The notes below the pieces were generated by a model that saw only the letters and a list, made by a program, of their open reading frames with translations, made no database searches and had not been told where the DNA came from. A DNA stretch of 15,261 nt from an uncultured Clostridia bacterium (GTDB lineage Bacteria > Bacillota > Clostridia > TANB77 > CAG-508). This document shows positions 5,892 through 13,322 of this stretch, one piece after another. Each line of letters starts with the position of its first letter. Positions within the stretch are counted from its first letter, which is position 1. Where the stretch lies: assembly GCA_934183045.1 (NCBI GenBank), contig CAKPRW010000031.1, positions 1-15,261 on the forward strand, given 5' to 3'. The position numbers and the translations under genes are program-made.

Positions 5892-7622
5892 TTATTGTTT
5901 TAATCTTAAATATCCAAGTTCTTCCCAAACATTGTATGCTAAATTAAGTCTAAATACTAATGTTGGTTTTGCACCTGCCCTATTTTTATCTACTACGCAT
6001 GCATAATATCTAACATCAGGATCTTCGTACTTTTTCAAATCATAAAACTTAGTATCAACCTCATTTAATGAATATTCGTATTTTTGAAGAGTATCTCTAT
6101 TTATCTGTTTTAATAAGCTTAAAGTGTCTAATACTTCTTTTACTGTTCTACTTACAGCTAAATCGTTTACTGTTAAATTAACCGGTAATGTATCTGTTTC
6201 TGCTAATTGAAGTGTAGCACATATAAACATATTAAAATTCTGAGCTAGGTTTGAAAGTATTGTTGCTGTTTTTTTCAATTCTTCACCTATACCTATATTT
6301 GCTGTGTCTGTTTTTAATGTATCATAAAATACATATTCTATTTTTTCTTTATAATAGTAATTCATTATTACTTTTTTAAGTTCATCATTTGTATGATCTG
6401 TTATATTAATAAAGTATAGTGAATTTTCTATTTCCTTATTAGCCCAATCTGTTACTGCTGTAACTTGATTAAATTCTGTTGAAACTTTTGATAATCTTTT
6501 TACAAACTCTTTTTGAGTTTCGTTTTCTTCTTTTAATACAAAACCGTCTTTATCAACTTTCACACTTTTTGGATCATCAGCTCTAAATTTAAATTCTAGT
6601 AATTCTCCTTCTGTTTTCTTTATCTTATATCCATGCATTTCTTGAATTTTTTCATTATTTAAAATTGTTGTAATTAAACATAATCTCATTTTTTCTTCAG
6701 ACATTTCGTTTGATATAATTAATACTTTTTTCTTATATACTAAAGCTGTATGAGCTGCAATATCAGTTGTAAACCTACTTTTACCAGCATTTGAAGGCAT
6801 TGCATATACCATAGTTTCGCCTTTTCTAATTCCTTTAAAGACATGTGTTAATGTAGGAAATGGTAATGGTAAACCATTTCTTAAATTGTTTTCTCCAGCC
6901 TCTAAAAATCCTGTAAGTCCTTCATTTAGAATTGCTCTTTTAAACTTTTCTGTATCATTAACTTGTATTACAGCACTTTTTACTTCTTCTTCTGACATTT
7001 GGTCATATAAAACATAATCTTTTATTTCTACTACTTTTTCTTGTAATTCTTTTATTGGTGTTTCTGTATAGCTTTTTCTTAATATAAATAGTTTTCTTAA
7101 TTTAGAATATATTTCTTCCATATTATATCTTTTGTCTCTTACTTCTTTTCTTAATTTATTCTTTAATATGTATGACTCTTGTGTATCTTTTGAAAAGTTA
7201 AACCCATCTTTTGCTATTTCTGGAGTATAGCTTCCACCTTCTGTATATAATACACTCTTGTATATATTTAAAAGTTCTTCATCTTCAAAAAAACATTCGT
7301 CATATAAGAAATAGAATTTAACTATATATTTAGGATTATCAAGTAAAAGTCCTATGTATTTAGATTCTAGTTCTGGATCACTTAGTTTTTTAGGGTAAAC
7401 TCCCTCTTCTTCTTTGGTATCATTTTCTATATTTTCAATCATTTCTTGATTTTTATCTTGATTTCTTTTACTTGTTAATTTATTAATTTTTTGTAATGCA
7501 CTTGTTAGATTGTTTTCTGATAGATCTTGTTTGATTTCCGCTATTATTCCAGCGTTTTCTGAGGTAATTGTTATTGTATCTAACATTGCATATATTTTAT
7601 CTACTATAGCATTATTTTCCAT
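5892..7622 (-). CDS. Divergent DnaB-like (SF4/RecA-fold) helicase or ATPase
   Basis: A 576-aa protein. Residues about 80-185 resemble a DnaB N-terminal helical domain (ESKYIGLLLDNPKYI). The RecA-type core spans about 250-575: Walker A MPSNAGKS (K281, S282; DnaB usually has RPSMGKT), the catalytic-Glu motif LIISNEMSEE (E306), Walker B YVFYDTLK (D434), a sensor Gln in CATLQLAE (Q472), and VVDKNRAGAKP (546-548) matching the DnaB KNR arginine-finger region. All ATPase residues are present, but the N-terminal 75 residues are acidic and extra, and about 90 residues between the Glu motif and Walker B look like an insertion. It lies last in the nagZ-DUF2207 operon, not in a replication cluster, so it is probably not the housekeeping DnaB. 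A phage-derived or paralogous helicase is possible. AAAAGGA lies about 12 bases before the ATG. Confidence 0.82.
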   Translation of the reverse strand: MENNAIVDKIYAMLDTITITSENAGIIAEIKQDLSENNLTSALQKINKLTSKRNQDKNQEMIENIENDTKEEEGVYPKKLSDPELESKYIGLLLDNPKYIVKFYFLYDECFFEDEELLNIYKSVLYTEGGSYTPEIAKDGFNFSKDTQESYILKNKLRKEVRDKRYNMEEIYSKLRKLFILRKSYTETPIKELQEKVVEIKDYVLYDQMSEEEVKSAVIQVNDTEKFKRAILNEGLTGFLEAGENNLRNGLPLPFPTLTHVFKGIRKGETMVYAMPSNAGKSRFTTDIAAHTALVYKKKVLIISNEMSEEKMRLCLITTILNNEKIQEMHGYKIKKTEGELLEFKFRADDPKSVKVDKDGFVLKEENETQKEFVKRLSKVSTEFNQVTAVTDWANKEIENSLYFINITDHTNDELKKVIMNYYYKEKIEYVFYDTLKTDTANIGIGEELKKTATILSNLAQNFNMFICATLQLAETDTLPVNLTVNDLAVSRTVKEVLDTLSLLKQINRDTLQKYEYSLNEVDTKFYDLKKYEDPDVRYYACVVDKNRAGAKPTLVFRLNLAYNVWEELGYLRLKQ

Positions 7623-9597
7623 AATTTTTATCCGTCCTTTTTATATTATAAACTTTTGTATGGGTTTCAGAATTATCTTCCTCCACCGCCACCTCCGGCC
7701 GCCGGCCACCGCCGCCTCCGCCAGAGAATCCACCACCAGATCCACTAGCTGATGAATAAGTAGATGATACTGCCGAACTAATAGAATCTGAAAAGTTACT
7801 TGAAAAATCAGTATCCATCATTAAATGCATACACGCATATGTATTAACATTTACATCATTTTCAAAATCTGGATACACAATTTTTAATTGTTTTAATACC
7901 TTCTTTTCAATTCCAAACACTGTTGCAAATACTAAGAATTTTTCCCATAAAACTATCTCTGGGATTTCTTTTTCTTTTAATAAAGAAAAGTCTTCCATAT
8001 ATTTCTTTAATCCCTTCCATTGTTCATGTTCATCTACACCTTTTTGAGTAAATACATTTATTTTACGTGCTAATATTGTAGATGTTATTACGTTAATGAT
8101 AAATGCTAATGATATTATAACACTTGGAATTAACATTTCATTTCCTACACATCCAAATGAAAGCGGAATTAACAAGCATAGTAAAGTAATTCCAATTGAT
8201 AGATATATACCTGCTCCAGCTATGGCTTCATCATATTCTCTTTTTCTTTCAGAATCTATAATCTCTTTTTTTTCTAACTTATTTTTAGAAGCGTTTTCCA
8301 AATTCAATTTTAATTTTTCTATTTCTGTTCCATGATTTTTTATATATTTTTGTAATTCCTTTACTGTTATTTTTCCATAGTCTCCACATGCTTTTTTCAA
8401 GAAATTAAATATTATTTTTTCATCACCAGTACCATCCAAGTTTTCACTACTATATTTTATCAATTTAATTGTTATAATCTCTTTTTTACTATTAGGATTT
8501 TCTATTTCAAAATCTATTATCTTTTTTAAATTTAAGTCTAATAGAGTTGAAGAAAATATTCTACCAATTTCTTTTGAAGAAAAGCTATTTGCATTATTTT
8601 TATATAGATATAATGCTTCCGCCGGAGTCACTTCTTTTTCTCTTGGTATTTCTCTGTAATATTCTATATTTTGAGAAGGTTGAATTTTTTCTATATTTTT
8701 TATCTTTTTTATTTTCTTAACAAATAAAACTACTAGCAATATATCTATTGCACCTTCTACTATTAATATTATCCACTTACTAATACGCCTTACATTTTCT
8801 TGCCTCTCTCTTCTTGCATTAGCTTCTTCTGCCCATTTCGTTTCTTCATCTATTACCTTTTGTAATATATTTGTGTTTCTATCTCTTTTTGCATAATATA
8901 TCATATCAGTTGGAAATAAAGTCCTTATTTCTACATATCTACCACTTCTAAATTTATCTATATTGAATTCAATTTTATCATAATCTGTAGCATATATTTC
9001 ACCATTTAGGTTTTCTGTATGTCCCCAAACTTTAATTTCTTCTTTTGAATCAGCATCACTAGGTAAAAGAATCGTTCCCTTTATCTTAGCAGCATCTATT
9101 TCAAAATCTGATCCTACAAATTGCCAATATAGTTCTGCATAATCTGAATACTTTGTTATGGCATCTTCTACTGTATATGAGATTGTATACTGTCTAGTTG
9201 CTTCTTCATCTTCTAGACCAACTCCCCAACAGATTTCGAATATTCCATCAGAATTTTCGCCTCCATAATAATAGTCTTTAGACATATGGTATGACCAACT
9301 ATCTGCAAGATATAAATCATCTTGCACTCCATTCTTAATTTCTGCTACTTCTACATTTTCTATTCCAGAATATTTTGATGAGTCAGTTTTAAAAGTTTTG
9401 TATAAAGTATTTGTATCAGAAATATTAATATCCCACATTTCAGTAACATCCATACTACCATCACTATTGATTTGTGCCATAAATTCTAGATTATTCAAAT
9501 ATAAATTATCTGATGATGCATTTGATGTAATTGTTCCAAATAGTATTACTATGGCTATAAAAGTAATACTAAATAATAGTTTTTTATATTTTTTCAT
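7612..9597 (-). CDS. DUF2207 membrane protein, apparent 3' frameshift
   Basis: A 661-aa reading frame. A signal peptide (1-28) leads to the extracytoplasmic DUF2207 domain (about 30-235), one membrane helix at about 274-293, and a cytoplasmic region with EYYREIPREKEVTPAEALYLYK (312-333). Two further helices lie at about 462-481 and 488-510. A conserved cytoplasmic part follows (QWKGLKKYMEDFS; EIVLWEKFLVFATVFGIEKKV), then a Ser/Gly-rich tail. DUF2207 proteins normally end in a glycine run. Here GGGFSGGGGGG switches to RRPEVAVEEDNS and runs 11 bases into the next gene. Another frame of the same DNA continues GGGGGGR and stops at 7673-7675, giving about 640 aa, so the present end is probably an error or mutation. 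The family function is unsettled. An AAAGGGGGAG ribosome site precedes the ATG, 18 bases after nagZ. Confidence 0.88.
   Translation of the reverse strand: MKKYKKLLFSITFIAIVILFGTITSNASSDNLYLNNLEFMAQINSDGSMDVTEMWDINISDTNTLYKTFKTDSSKYSGIENVEVAEIKNGVQDDLYLADSWSYHMSKDYYYGGENSDGIFEICWGVGLEDEEATRQYTISYTVEDAITKYSDYAELYWQFVGSDFEIDAAKIKGTILLPSDADSKEEIKVWGHTENLNGEIYATDYDKIEFNIDKFRSGRYVEIRTLFPTDMIYYAKRDRNTNILQKVIDEETKWAEEANARRERQENVRRISKWIILIVEGAIDILLVVLFVKKIKKIKNIEKIQPSQNIEYYREIPREKEVTPAEALYLYKNNANSFSSKEIGRIFSSTLLDLNLKKIIDFEIENPNSKKEIITIKLIKYSSENLDGTGDEKIIFNFLKKACGDYGKITVKELQKYIKNHGTEIEKLKLNLENASKNKLEKKEIIDSERKREYDEAIAGAGIYLSIGITLLCLLIPLSFGCVGNEMLIPSVIISLAFIINVITSTILARKINVFTQKGVDEHEQWKGLKKYMEDFSLLKEKEIPEIVLWEKFLVFATVFGIEKKVLKQLKIVYPDFENDVNVNTYACMHLMMDTDFSSNFSDSISSAVSSTYSSASGSGGGFSGGGGGGRRPEVAVEEDNSETHTKVYNIKRTDKNYGK
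7673..7714 (-). other. GC-rich glycine-codon tract with suspected frameshift
   Basis: This short GC-rich island lies in an otherwise AT-rich region. Removing one G from the plus-strand GG at 7697-7698 and one from the GG at 7704-7705 turns the minus strand into an uninterrupted run of glycine codons, followed by AGA and TAA (7673-7675). The suspect bases both lie in GGCC contexts. A sequencing or assembly error is the simplest explanation; a real frameshift cannot be excluded. Confidence 0.75.
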
Positions 9598-9615
9598 ATA
9601 CTCCCCCTTTATTTT

Positions 9616-10701
9616 TTATATATTACATTTTTTTCTTATTTTGTCAATTCTATTATTTATTTGTTCTATATCAATTGTTGGTTTTACTTTATTATCATTA
9701 AAATTGTATTTTTCTTTTTCTTTTAATATTCTAGTAACACTCCTATTTACTCGTCCTAAATTTCTATCATATAATTCTAGTAAAGTTTTAATAGCTTTTT
9801 CTTCTTTATCACTGCTATATCTAAAAACTATTATGTCATTTCCTGCTTCAAAGGCTTTTTTTACTGCTCTTACTTCTCCATAGAATAATTTAATGGCTTT
9901 CATTTTCAGATCATCTGTTATTAATAATTTATTGTATCTATATTTTTTTCTAATATATTTTCTTATAAAAGTTTTAGAAAGTGATGCCGGATTTGTTTTT
10001 GTAATTTTAGGAATGACCAAATGTCCTACTAAGATTGCATCTGCACCATTTTCTATTGCATTCTTAAATGGAACCATATCACTTTTTTCAATATCATCAT
10101 ATGTTTTTTGTATTATTGGCAATATAAAATGAGAATCTTCTTTAGTTGCACCATGTCCTGGAAGATGCTTTATTACAGAAATAATATTTTTACTTTGTAA
10201 TTTTTTCATGAATGCTATACCATCTTTGCTAACAATATTTATATCATTTGAATAAGCTCTATCACCAATTGCATGTTTATCTTTATAATTTTTCAGATCA
10301 AGTACTGGTGCAAAATTCATATTAAATCCAAGATCAGATAATACTTCTGCAATTATGCTTGAAGATTCCTTTACTAACTCATATCCACCACTAATTTCTG
10401 TAAGATTTGCAGATGGCAATTTATGAAATTCTGGAGGCAATCTATTAACTCTTCCTCCTTCTTGGTCAATGGCAATTGTTAACGGAATTTTATTTTTCTT
10501 GTTTAAATCTTTAAGTTCATTTATAAGTTTAACTAAATCTTCACATGTTCCAAAATTTTTTCTATATAATATAATTCCGCCTATCTTATATTCTTGAATT
10601 AGCAATTTTACTCTATCAGTAACATAATTGGTATCCATCCCAACCATAACCATTTGTCCAATTTTTTCTTTTTTAGATAATTCATTTAAATTAAATCTCA
10701 T
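9616..10701 (-). CDS. nagZ: Glycoside hydrolase family 3, NagZ-like beta-N-acetylhexosaminidase
   Basis: A 361-aa single-domain GH3 enzyme. NagZ enzymes remove beta-1,4-linked N-acetylglucosamine from muropeptides during cell-wall recycling. The sequence shows QMVMVGM near the N-terminus, AIDQEGGRVNRL (77-88), the motif VIKHLPGHG (176-184) with the D189-x-H191 acid/base dyad typical of NagZ, and the nucleophile region LLITDDLKM (D263 probably the nucleophile). The C-terminal beta-sandwich domain of larger GH3 enzymes is absent, as in short NagZ. No signal peptide or lipobox is seen, so it should act in the cytoplasm, unlike the exported NagZ of Bacillus. AAGGAG precedes the ATG and a promoter lies at 10765-10793. 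It is the first gene of an apparent operon with the DUF2207 protein and the DnaB-like ATPase. Confidence 0.93.
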   Translation of the reverse strand: MRFNLNELSKKEKIGQMVMVGMDTNYVTDRVKLLIQEYKIGGIILYRKNFGTCEDLVKLINELKDLNKKNKIPLTIAIDQEGGRVNRLPPEFHKLPSANLTEISGGYELVKESSSIIAEVLSDLGFNMNFAPVLDLKNYKDKHAIGDRAYSNDINIVSKDGIAFMKKLQSKNIISVIKHLPGHGATKEDSHFILPIIQKTYDDIEKSDMVPFKNAIENGADAILVGHLVIPKITKTNPASLSKTFIRKYIRKKYRYNKLLITDDLKMKAIKLFYGEVRAVKKAFEAGNDIIVFRYSSDKEEKAIKTLLELYDRNLGRVNRSVTRILKEKEKYNFNDNKVKPTIDIEQINNRIDKIRKKCNI

Positions 10702-10764
10702 ATAAACTCCTTTTTGTTTGTTGCGGGTTTATTTGGTAATTTTGATTTTATAATTAACAACTTC

Positions 10765-10793
10765 ATTATACTATACTAGTTTTTTAAAAACAA
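10765..10793 (-). promoter_or_regulatory. Promoter of the nagZ operon
   Basis: On the minus strand TTGTTT (plus 10788-10793) is followed after 17 bp by a perfect TATAAT (10765-10770). Transcription would begin near 10758, leaving a leader of about 57 nt. Confidence 0.72.
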
Positions 10794-10834
10794 TAATTTA
10801 TCTTTAAAAATATATACTTATATTACTCATATAT

Positions 10835-10864
10835 TTGCAATTTCTAATTAAAATATGATATTAT
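10835..10864 (+). promoter_or_regulatory. Promoter of rqcH
   Basis: TTGCAA (10835-10840), an 18-bp spacer and TATTAT (10859-10864) lie about 27 bases before the rqcH start, with AAGGAG between. It is back to back with the nagZ promoter in a 189-bp divergent region. Confidence 0.6.
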
Positions 10865-10890
10865 AACTTTAAAAAACAAGGAGAATTTTT

Positions 10891-12621
10891 ATGGCATTTG
10901 ATGGAATTGTAACAAGAGCAATAGCTTCAGAATTACAACAGCTTTCTGGAGCAAGAATAGATAAAATATTTCAGCCTAATAAAAATAATATAATATTAGG
11001 CTTTTATTATAATGGAACAAACTACGCACTTAATATAAGTATAGATCCTAAAAACTATAGATTCCATTTAACTACACATCCTAAAAGGAACCCTAAAACA
11101 GCCCCTAACTTTTGTATGGTTTTAAGAAAACATCTACTTGGCTTGCACATAAAAAATGTTATTACAGATAGTTTAGAAAGAATAGTAACTGTTGAATTTG
11201 AAGGTTTTGATGATGTAGACGATATTATTTCTAAGAAACTTATTATTGAATTAATGGGTAAACACTGCAATATAATACTTCTTGACGAGGAAAATACAAT
11301 TATTGATAGTATTAGGCATATCAATTCAGAAAATAGTTCTAGGACTATTATTCCTCATGTAAAATACTCATACCCTTCTGTTAGTAAATTAAATTTTCTA
11401 GAATGTAATGATTTAAAAGATTTTACTGAACATTTAAATATAAAAAATATTCCTAATATTGTTTCTTCTATTTGCAGTACTTATAACGGTATTAGTAAAA
11501 CATTTATAAATAATACAATTAAACAATTAAATATTACAGAAATCAATACTGTAAATATAGAAAAAATTTATTCATATATAAAAAAAGTAATTAATGCAAC
11601 TGATTCTTATAATTTGGGCTTTGACACTATTTATGACAATAATAATATACCTATTGATTATTCATTAATATATTCAAATTCTACTAACGATTTTGGCTTA
11701 AATTACTTTATTGATGATTTCTATTTTTCTAAAGAATCTGATGAAGAATTAAAAAATTATAGAAATAGTATCTTAAAATTAATTTTAAATACTTTAAAAA
11801 AATATAAAAAACGTTTGTCCAATATTAATGATAAATTACAAAATTGCGAAAATATGGATATATACAAATTGTATGGCGAACTAATTACTGCAAATCTTTA
11901 TAGAATTAAAGATGAAAATGTTTCTAGCATAAAGTTAGAAAATTATTATGATAATAATAATTTAATTACTATTTCTTTGGATAATAAATATACTCCTAGT
12001 GGAAATGCTAAAAGATATTTTAAAAAATATAATAAGTTGAAAAATGCTCTAGAAATTGTTTCTATTCAAAAACAAGAAACTGAGAATGAATTAAATTATA
12101 TTGAAAGTATTGTTTATGAACTTGAAACAGCTTCTACTATTGATGAAATTTTAAATATCTTTGAAGAAATATCCGAAAATGTGATCTTTAAAGAAAAATT
12201 AAATTATAATAATAAAAAAAGTAATAAAAAGATCAAAAAATCTACTCTTACAAAAAATAAAAAAGTATCTTTTAATCCATTAAAATATACTATTGATGGC
12301 TTTGTCCTTTTGGTTGGAAAAAATAATAAAGAAAATGATTATTTGACTTTAAAGTATGCTAAAAAAACAGATTTGTGGTTTCATACAAAGGATATTCATG
12401 GAAGCCATGCTATTTTATGCCTTGATAATAAAGTACCTGATAATGATGTTTTAATTAGATGTGCTCAAATTGTTGCTTATCATAGTAAGGCAAGGGATTC
12501 TTCAAATGTTCCTGTTGATATTTGTGAAGTTAAATTTGTAAAAAAACCTAAAGGCAGTAAACCTGGCATGGTTATTTACAGTAATAATCAAACTATTAAC
12601 GTTCAACCTAAAAATGTGTAA
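10891..12621 (+). CDS. rqcH: Ribosome quality control protein RqcH (NFACT / FbpA-like)
   Basis: A 576-aa protein of normal family length. RqcH binds 50S subunits blocked by peptidyl-tRNA and recruits tRNA-Ala to add C-terminal alanine tails that mark the peptide for degradation. The NFACT-N domain opens with MAFDGIVTRAIASEL. It includes NPKTAPNFCMVLRKHL (67-82) and SLERIV (94-99), where E96-R97 takes the place of the D-R pair important for tRNA binding in the Bacillus protein. A helix-hairpin and coiled-coil region spans about 285-415, then a Lys/Asn-rich linker. The NFACT-R domain (467-576) has YAKKTDLWFHTKDIHGSHAIL, AYHSKARDSSNVPVDI and VKKPKGSKPGMVIYS. Older annotations call such proteins fibronectin-binding. 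It is transcribed alone, divergently from nagZ, and is followed by a long inverted repeat. Confidence is high. Confidence 0.95.
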   Translation: MAFDGIVTRAIASELQQLSGARIDKIFQPNKNNIILGFYYNGTNYALNISIDPKNYRFHLTTHPKRNPKTAPNFCMVLRKHLLGLHIKNVITDSLERIVTVEFEGFDDVDDIISKKLIIELMGKHCNIILLDEENTIIDSIRHINSENSSRTIIPHVKYSYPSVSKLNFLECNDLKDFTEHLNIKNIPNIVSSICSTYNGISKTFINNTIKQLNITEINTVNIEKIYSYIKKVINATDSYNLGFDTIYDNNNIPIDYSLIYSNSTNDFGLNYFIDDFYFSKESDEELKNYRNSILKLILNTLKKYKKRLSNINDKLQNCENMDIYKLYGELITANLYRIKDENVSSIKLENYYDNNNLITISLDNKYTPSGNAKRYFKKYNKLKNALEIVSIQKQETENELNYIESIVYELETASTIDEILNIFEEISENVIFKEKLNYNNKKSNKKIKKSTLTKNKKVSFNPLKYTIDGFVLLVGKNNKENDYLTLKYAKKTDLWFHTKDIHGSHAILCLDNKVPDNDVLIRCAQIVAYHSKARDSSNVPVDICEVKFVKKPKGSKPGMVIYSNNQTINVQPKNV

Positions 12622-12627
12622 TATATA

Positions 12628-12749
12628 AAAAACAATAAGTATCAATTTTTATAAGTTTATTGTTCAAGTAATTTCATAGAATTTGTAATTTAATTTCTAA
12701 ATTTATTATTTTCAATCAAAACTTATAAAAAATGATACTTATTGTTTTT
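12628..12749. terminator. Long inverted repeat between convergent genes, likely bidirectional terminator
   Basis: Two 31-nt arms, 12628-12658 and 12719-12749, are reverse complements with a single mismatch (12645 against 12732). They enclose a 60-nt AT-rich loop. The outer ends AAAAACAATAAGTATCA and TGATACTTATTGTTTTT give a U-run in both directions, fitting termination of rqcH and of the minus-strand gene at 12762. The arms and spacer are much longer than the other terminators here, so a small non-autonomous inverted-repeat element is an alternative. No clear target duplication is seen. Confidence 0.7.
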
Positions 12750-12761
12750 CTATTTTGTTTT

Positions 12762-13235
12762 TTACAATAAAATCAACATTGTAAAAATAGTTGCGACCCA
12801 GATTTCCGGAGTATTTAGATCTTTAGGTAAAAATTCAATATTCAAATCTTCTTCTTTCTTTTCATTAACTATTTCTAATTCATAATATTTTGCATACTGA
12901 GTTTTAAAATATATTGCAAAATCTTGTGATTGATCATTTGTTAAATTAACTATTTCACAATACTTACTACCAAGCAATACATCTCTTTCTGAATAGATGT
13001 TTATTTTAAGATATTTTCCGTTCAGATTTTCTTTTCCGGTGTTTTTTATTGTTCCCTTAATTCTTCCATTTACTAATGTAGCTTGTGCTTGAGTAATAGT
13101 TACTTGCTCTATATTATTCTTACTTTGCATATTTTTATAGCTAGAATTTAATCCTATATTTATTAGTACTTCTGAAAATATGAAAAATAATATTACCCAC
13201 ATTGCATATTTAAAAAAGGTTTTCATTCTACTCAT
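12762..13235 (-). CDS. Small membrane-anchored protein with extracytoplasmic beta-type domain, unknown
   Basis: A 157-aa protein, not confidently recognised. The ATG at 13233-13235 is chosen because GGAGAAG lies at the right distance before it. An ATG five codons upstream (13248-13250) overlaps that site's GGAG and has no ribosome site of its own. An N-terminal anchor helix lies at about residues 9-28 (KYAMWVILFFIFSEVLINIG). The region about 45-125 alternates like a beta-sandwich, with VNGRIKGTIKNTGKENLNGKYL then a strand-rich part. This resembles FxLYD-type domains, in which 'KNTG' often precedes a description of another strand pair, but that is a weak inference. A second hydrophobic stretch (IWVATIFTMLILL) ends the protein. 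It has a strong promoter of its own and lies downstream of addA on the same strand. Function unknown. Confidence 0.72.
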   Translation of the reverse strand: MSRMKTFFKYAMWVILFFIFSEVLINIGLNSSYKNMQSKNNIEQVTITQAQATLVNGRIKGTIKNTGKENLNGKYLKINIYSERDVLLGSKYCEIVNLTNDQSQDFAIYFKTQYAKYYELEIVNEKKEEDLNIEFLPKDLNTPEIWVATIFTMLILL

Positions 13236-13269
13236 AATTATCTTCTCCATTTTTTGTTAATATGTGTCT

Positions 13270-13298
13270 ATTATAGCAGAAAATACGCTATTTTTCAA
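13270..13298 (-). promoter_or_regulatory. Strong extended -10 promoter for the 157-aa gene, with dyad in its spacer
   Basis: On the minus strand TTGAAA (plus 13293-13298), a 17-bp spacer and TATAAT (13270-13275) are seen, with TGC just before the -10. The spacer contains the dyad AAAATA-CGC-TATTTT, which could be an operator or simply AT-rich sequence. Transcription would start near 13263. Confidence 0.78.
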
Positions 13299-13322
13299 TA
13301 GATATTATATATAAAATAATTA

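Noticed and set aside
7612..7622. Genuine 11-bp overlap and translational coupling of the DUF2207 and dnaB-like genes
   Set aside because: The overlap depends on the suspected frameshift; the restored frame stops at 7673-7675, leaving an ordinary gap with a ribosome site.
7510..7752. Plus-strand open frames inside the minus-strand genes, such as here, 4706-4903, 8096-8335, 9398-9883 and 14572-14781
   Set aside because: They lie opposite well-supported genes, lack ribosome sites, and translate to low-complexity hydrophobic or Ser-rich text typical of antisense AT-rich DNA.
13236..13250. ATG at 13248-13250 as start of the small membrane protein
   Set aside because: No ribosome site precedes it, and the GGAGAAG that would serve the ATG at 13233-13235 overlaps it.
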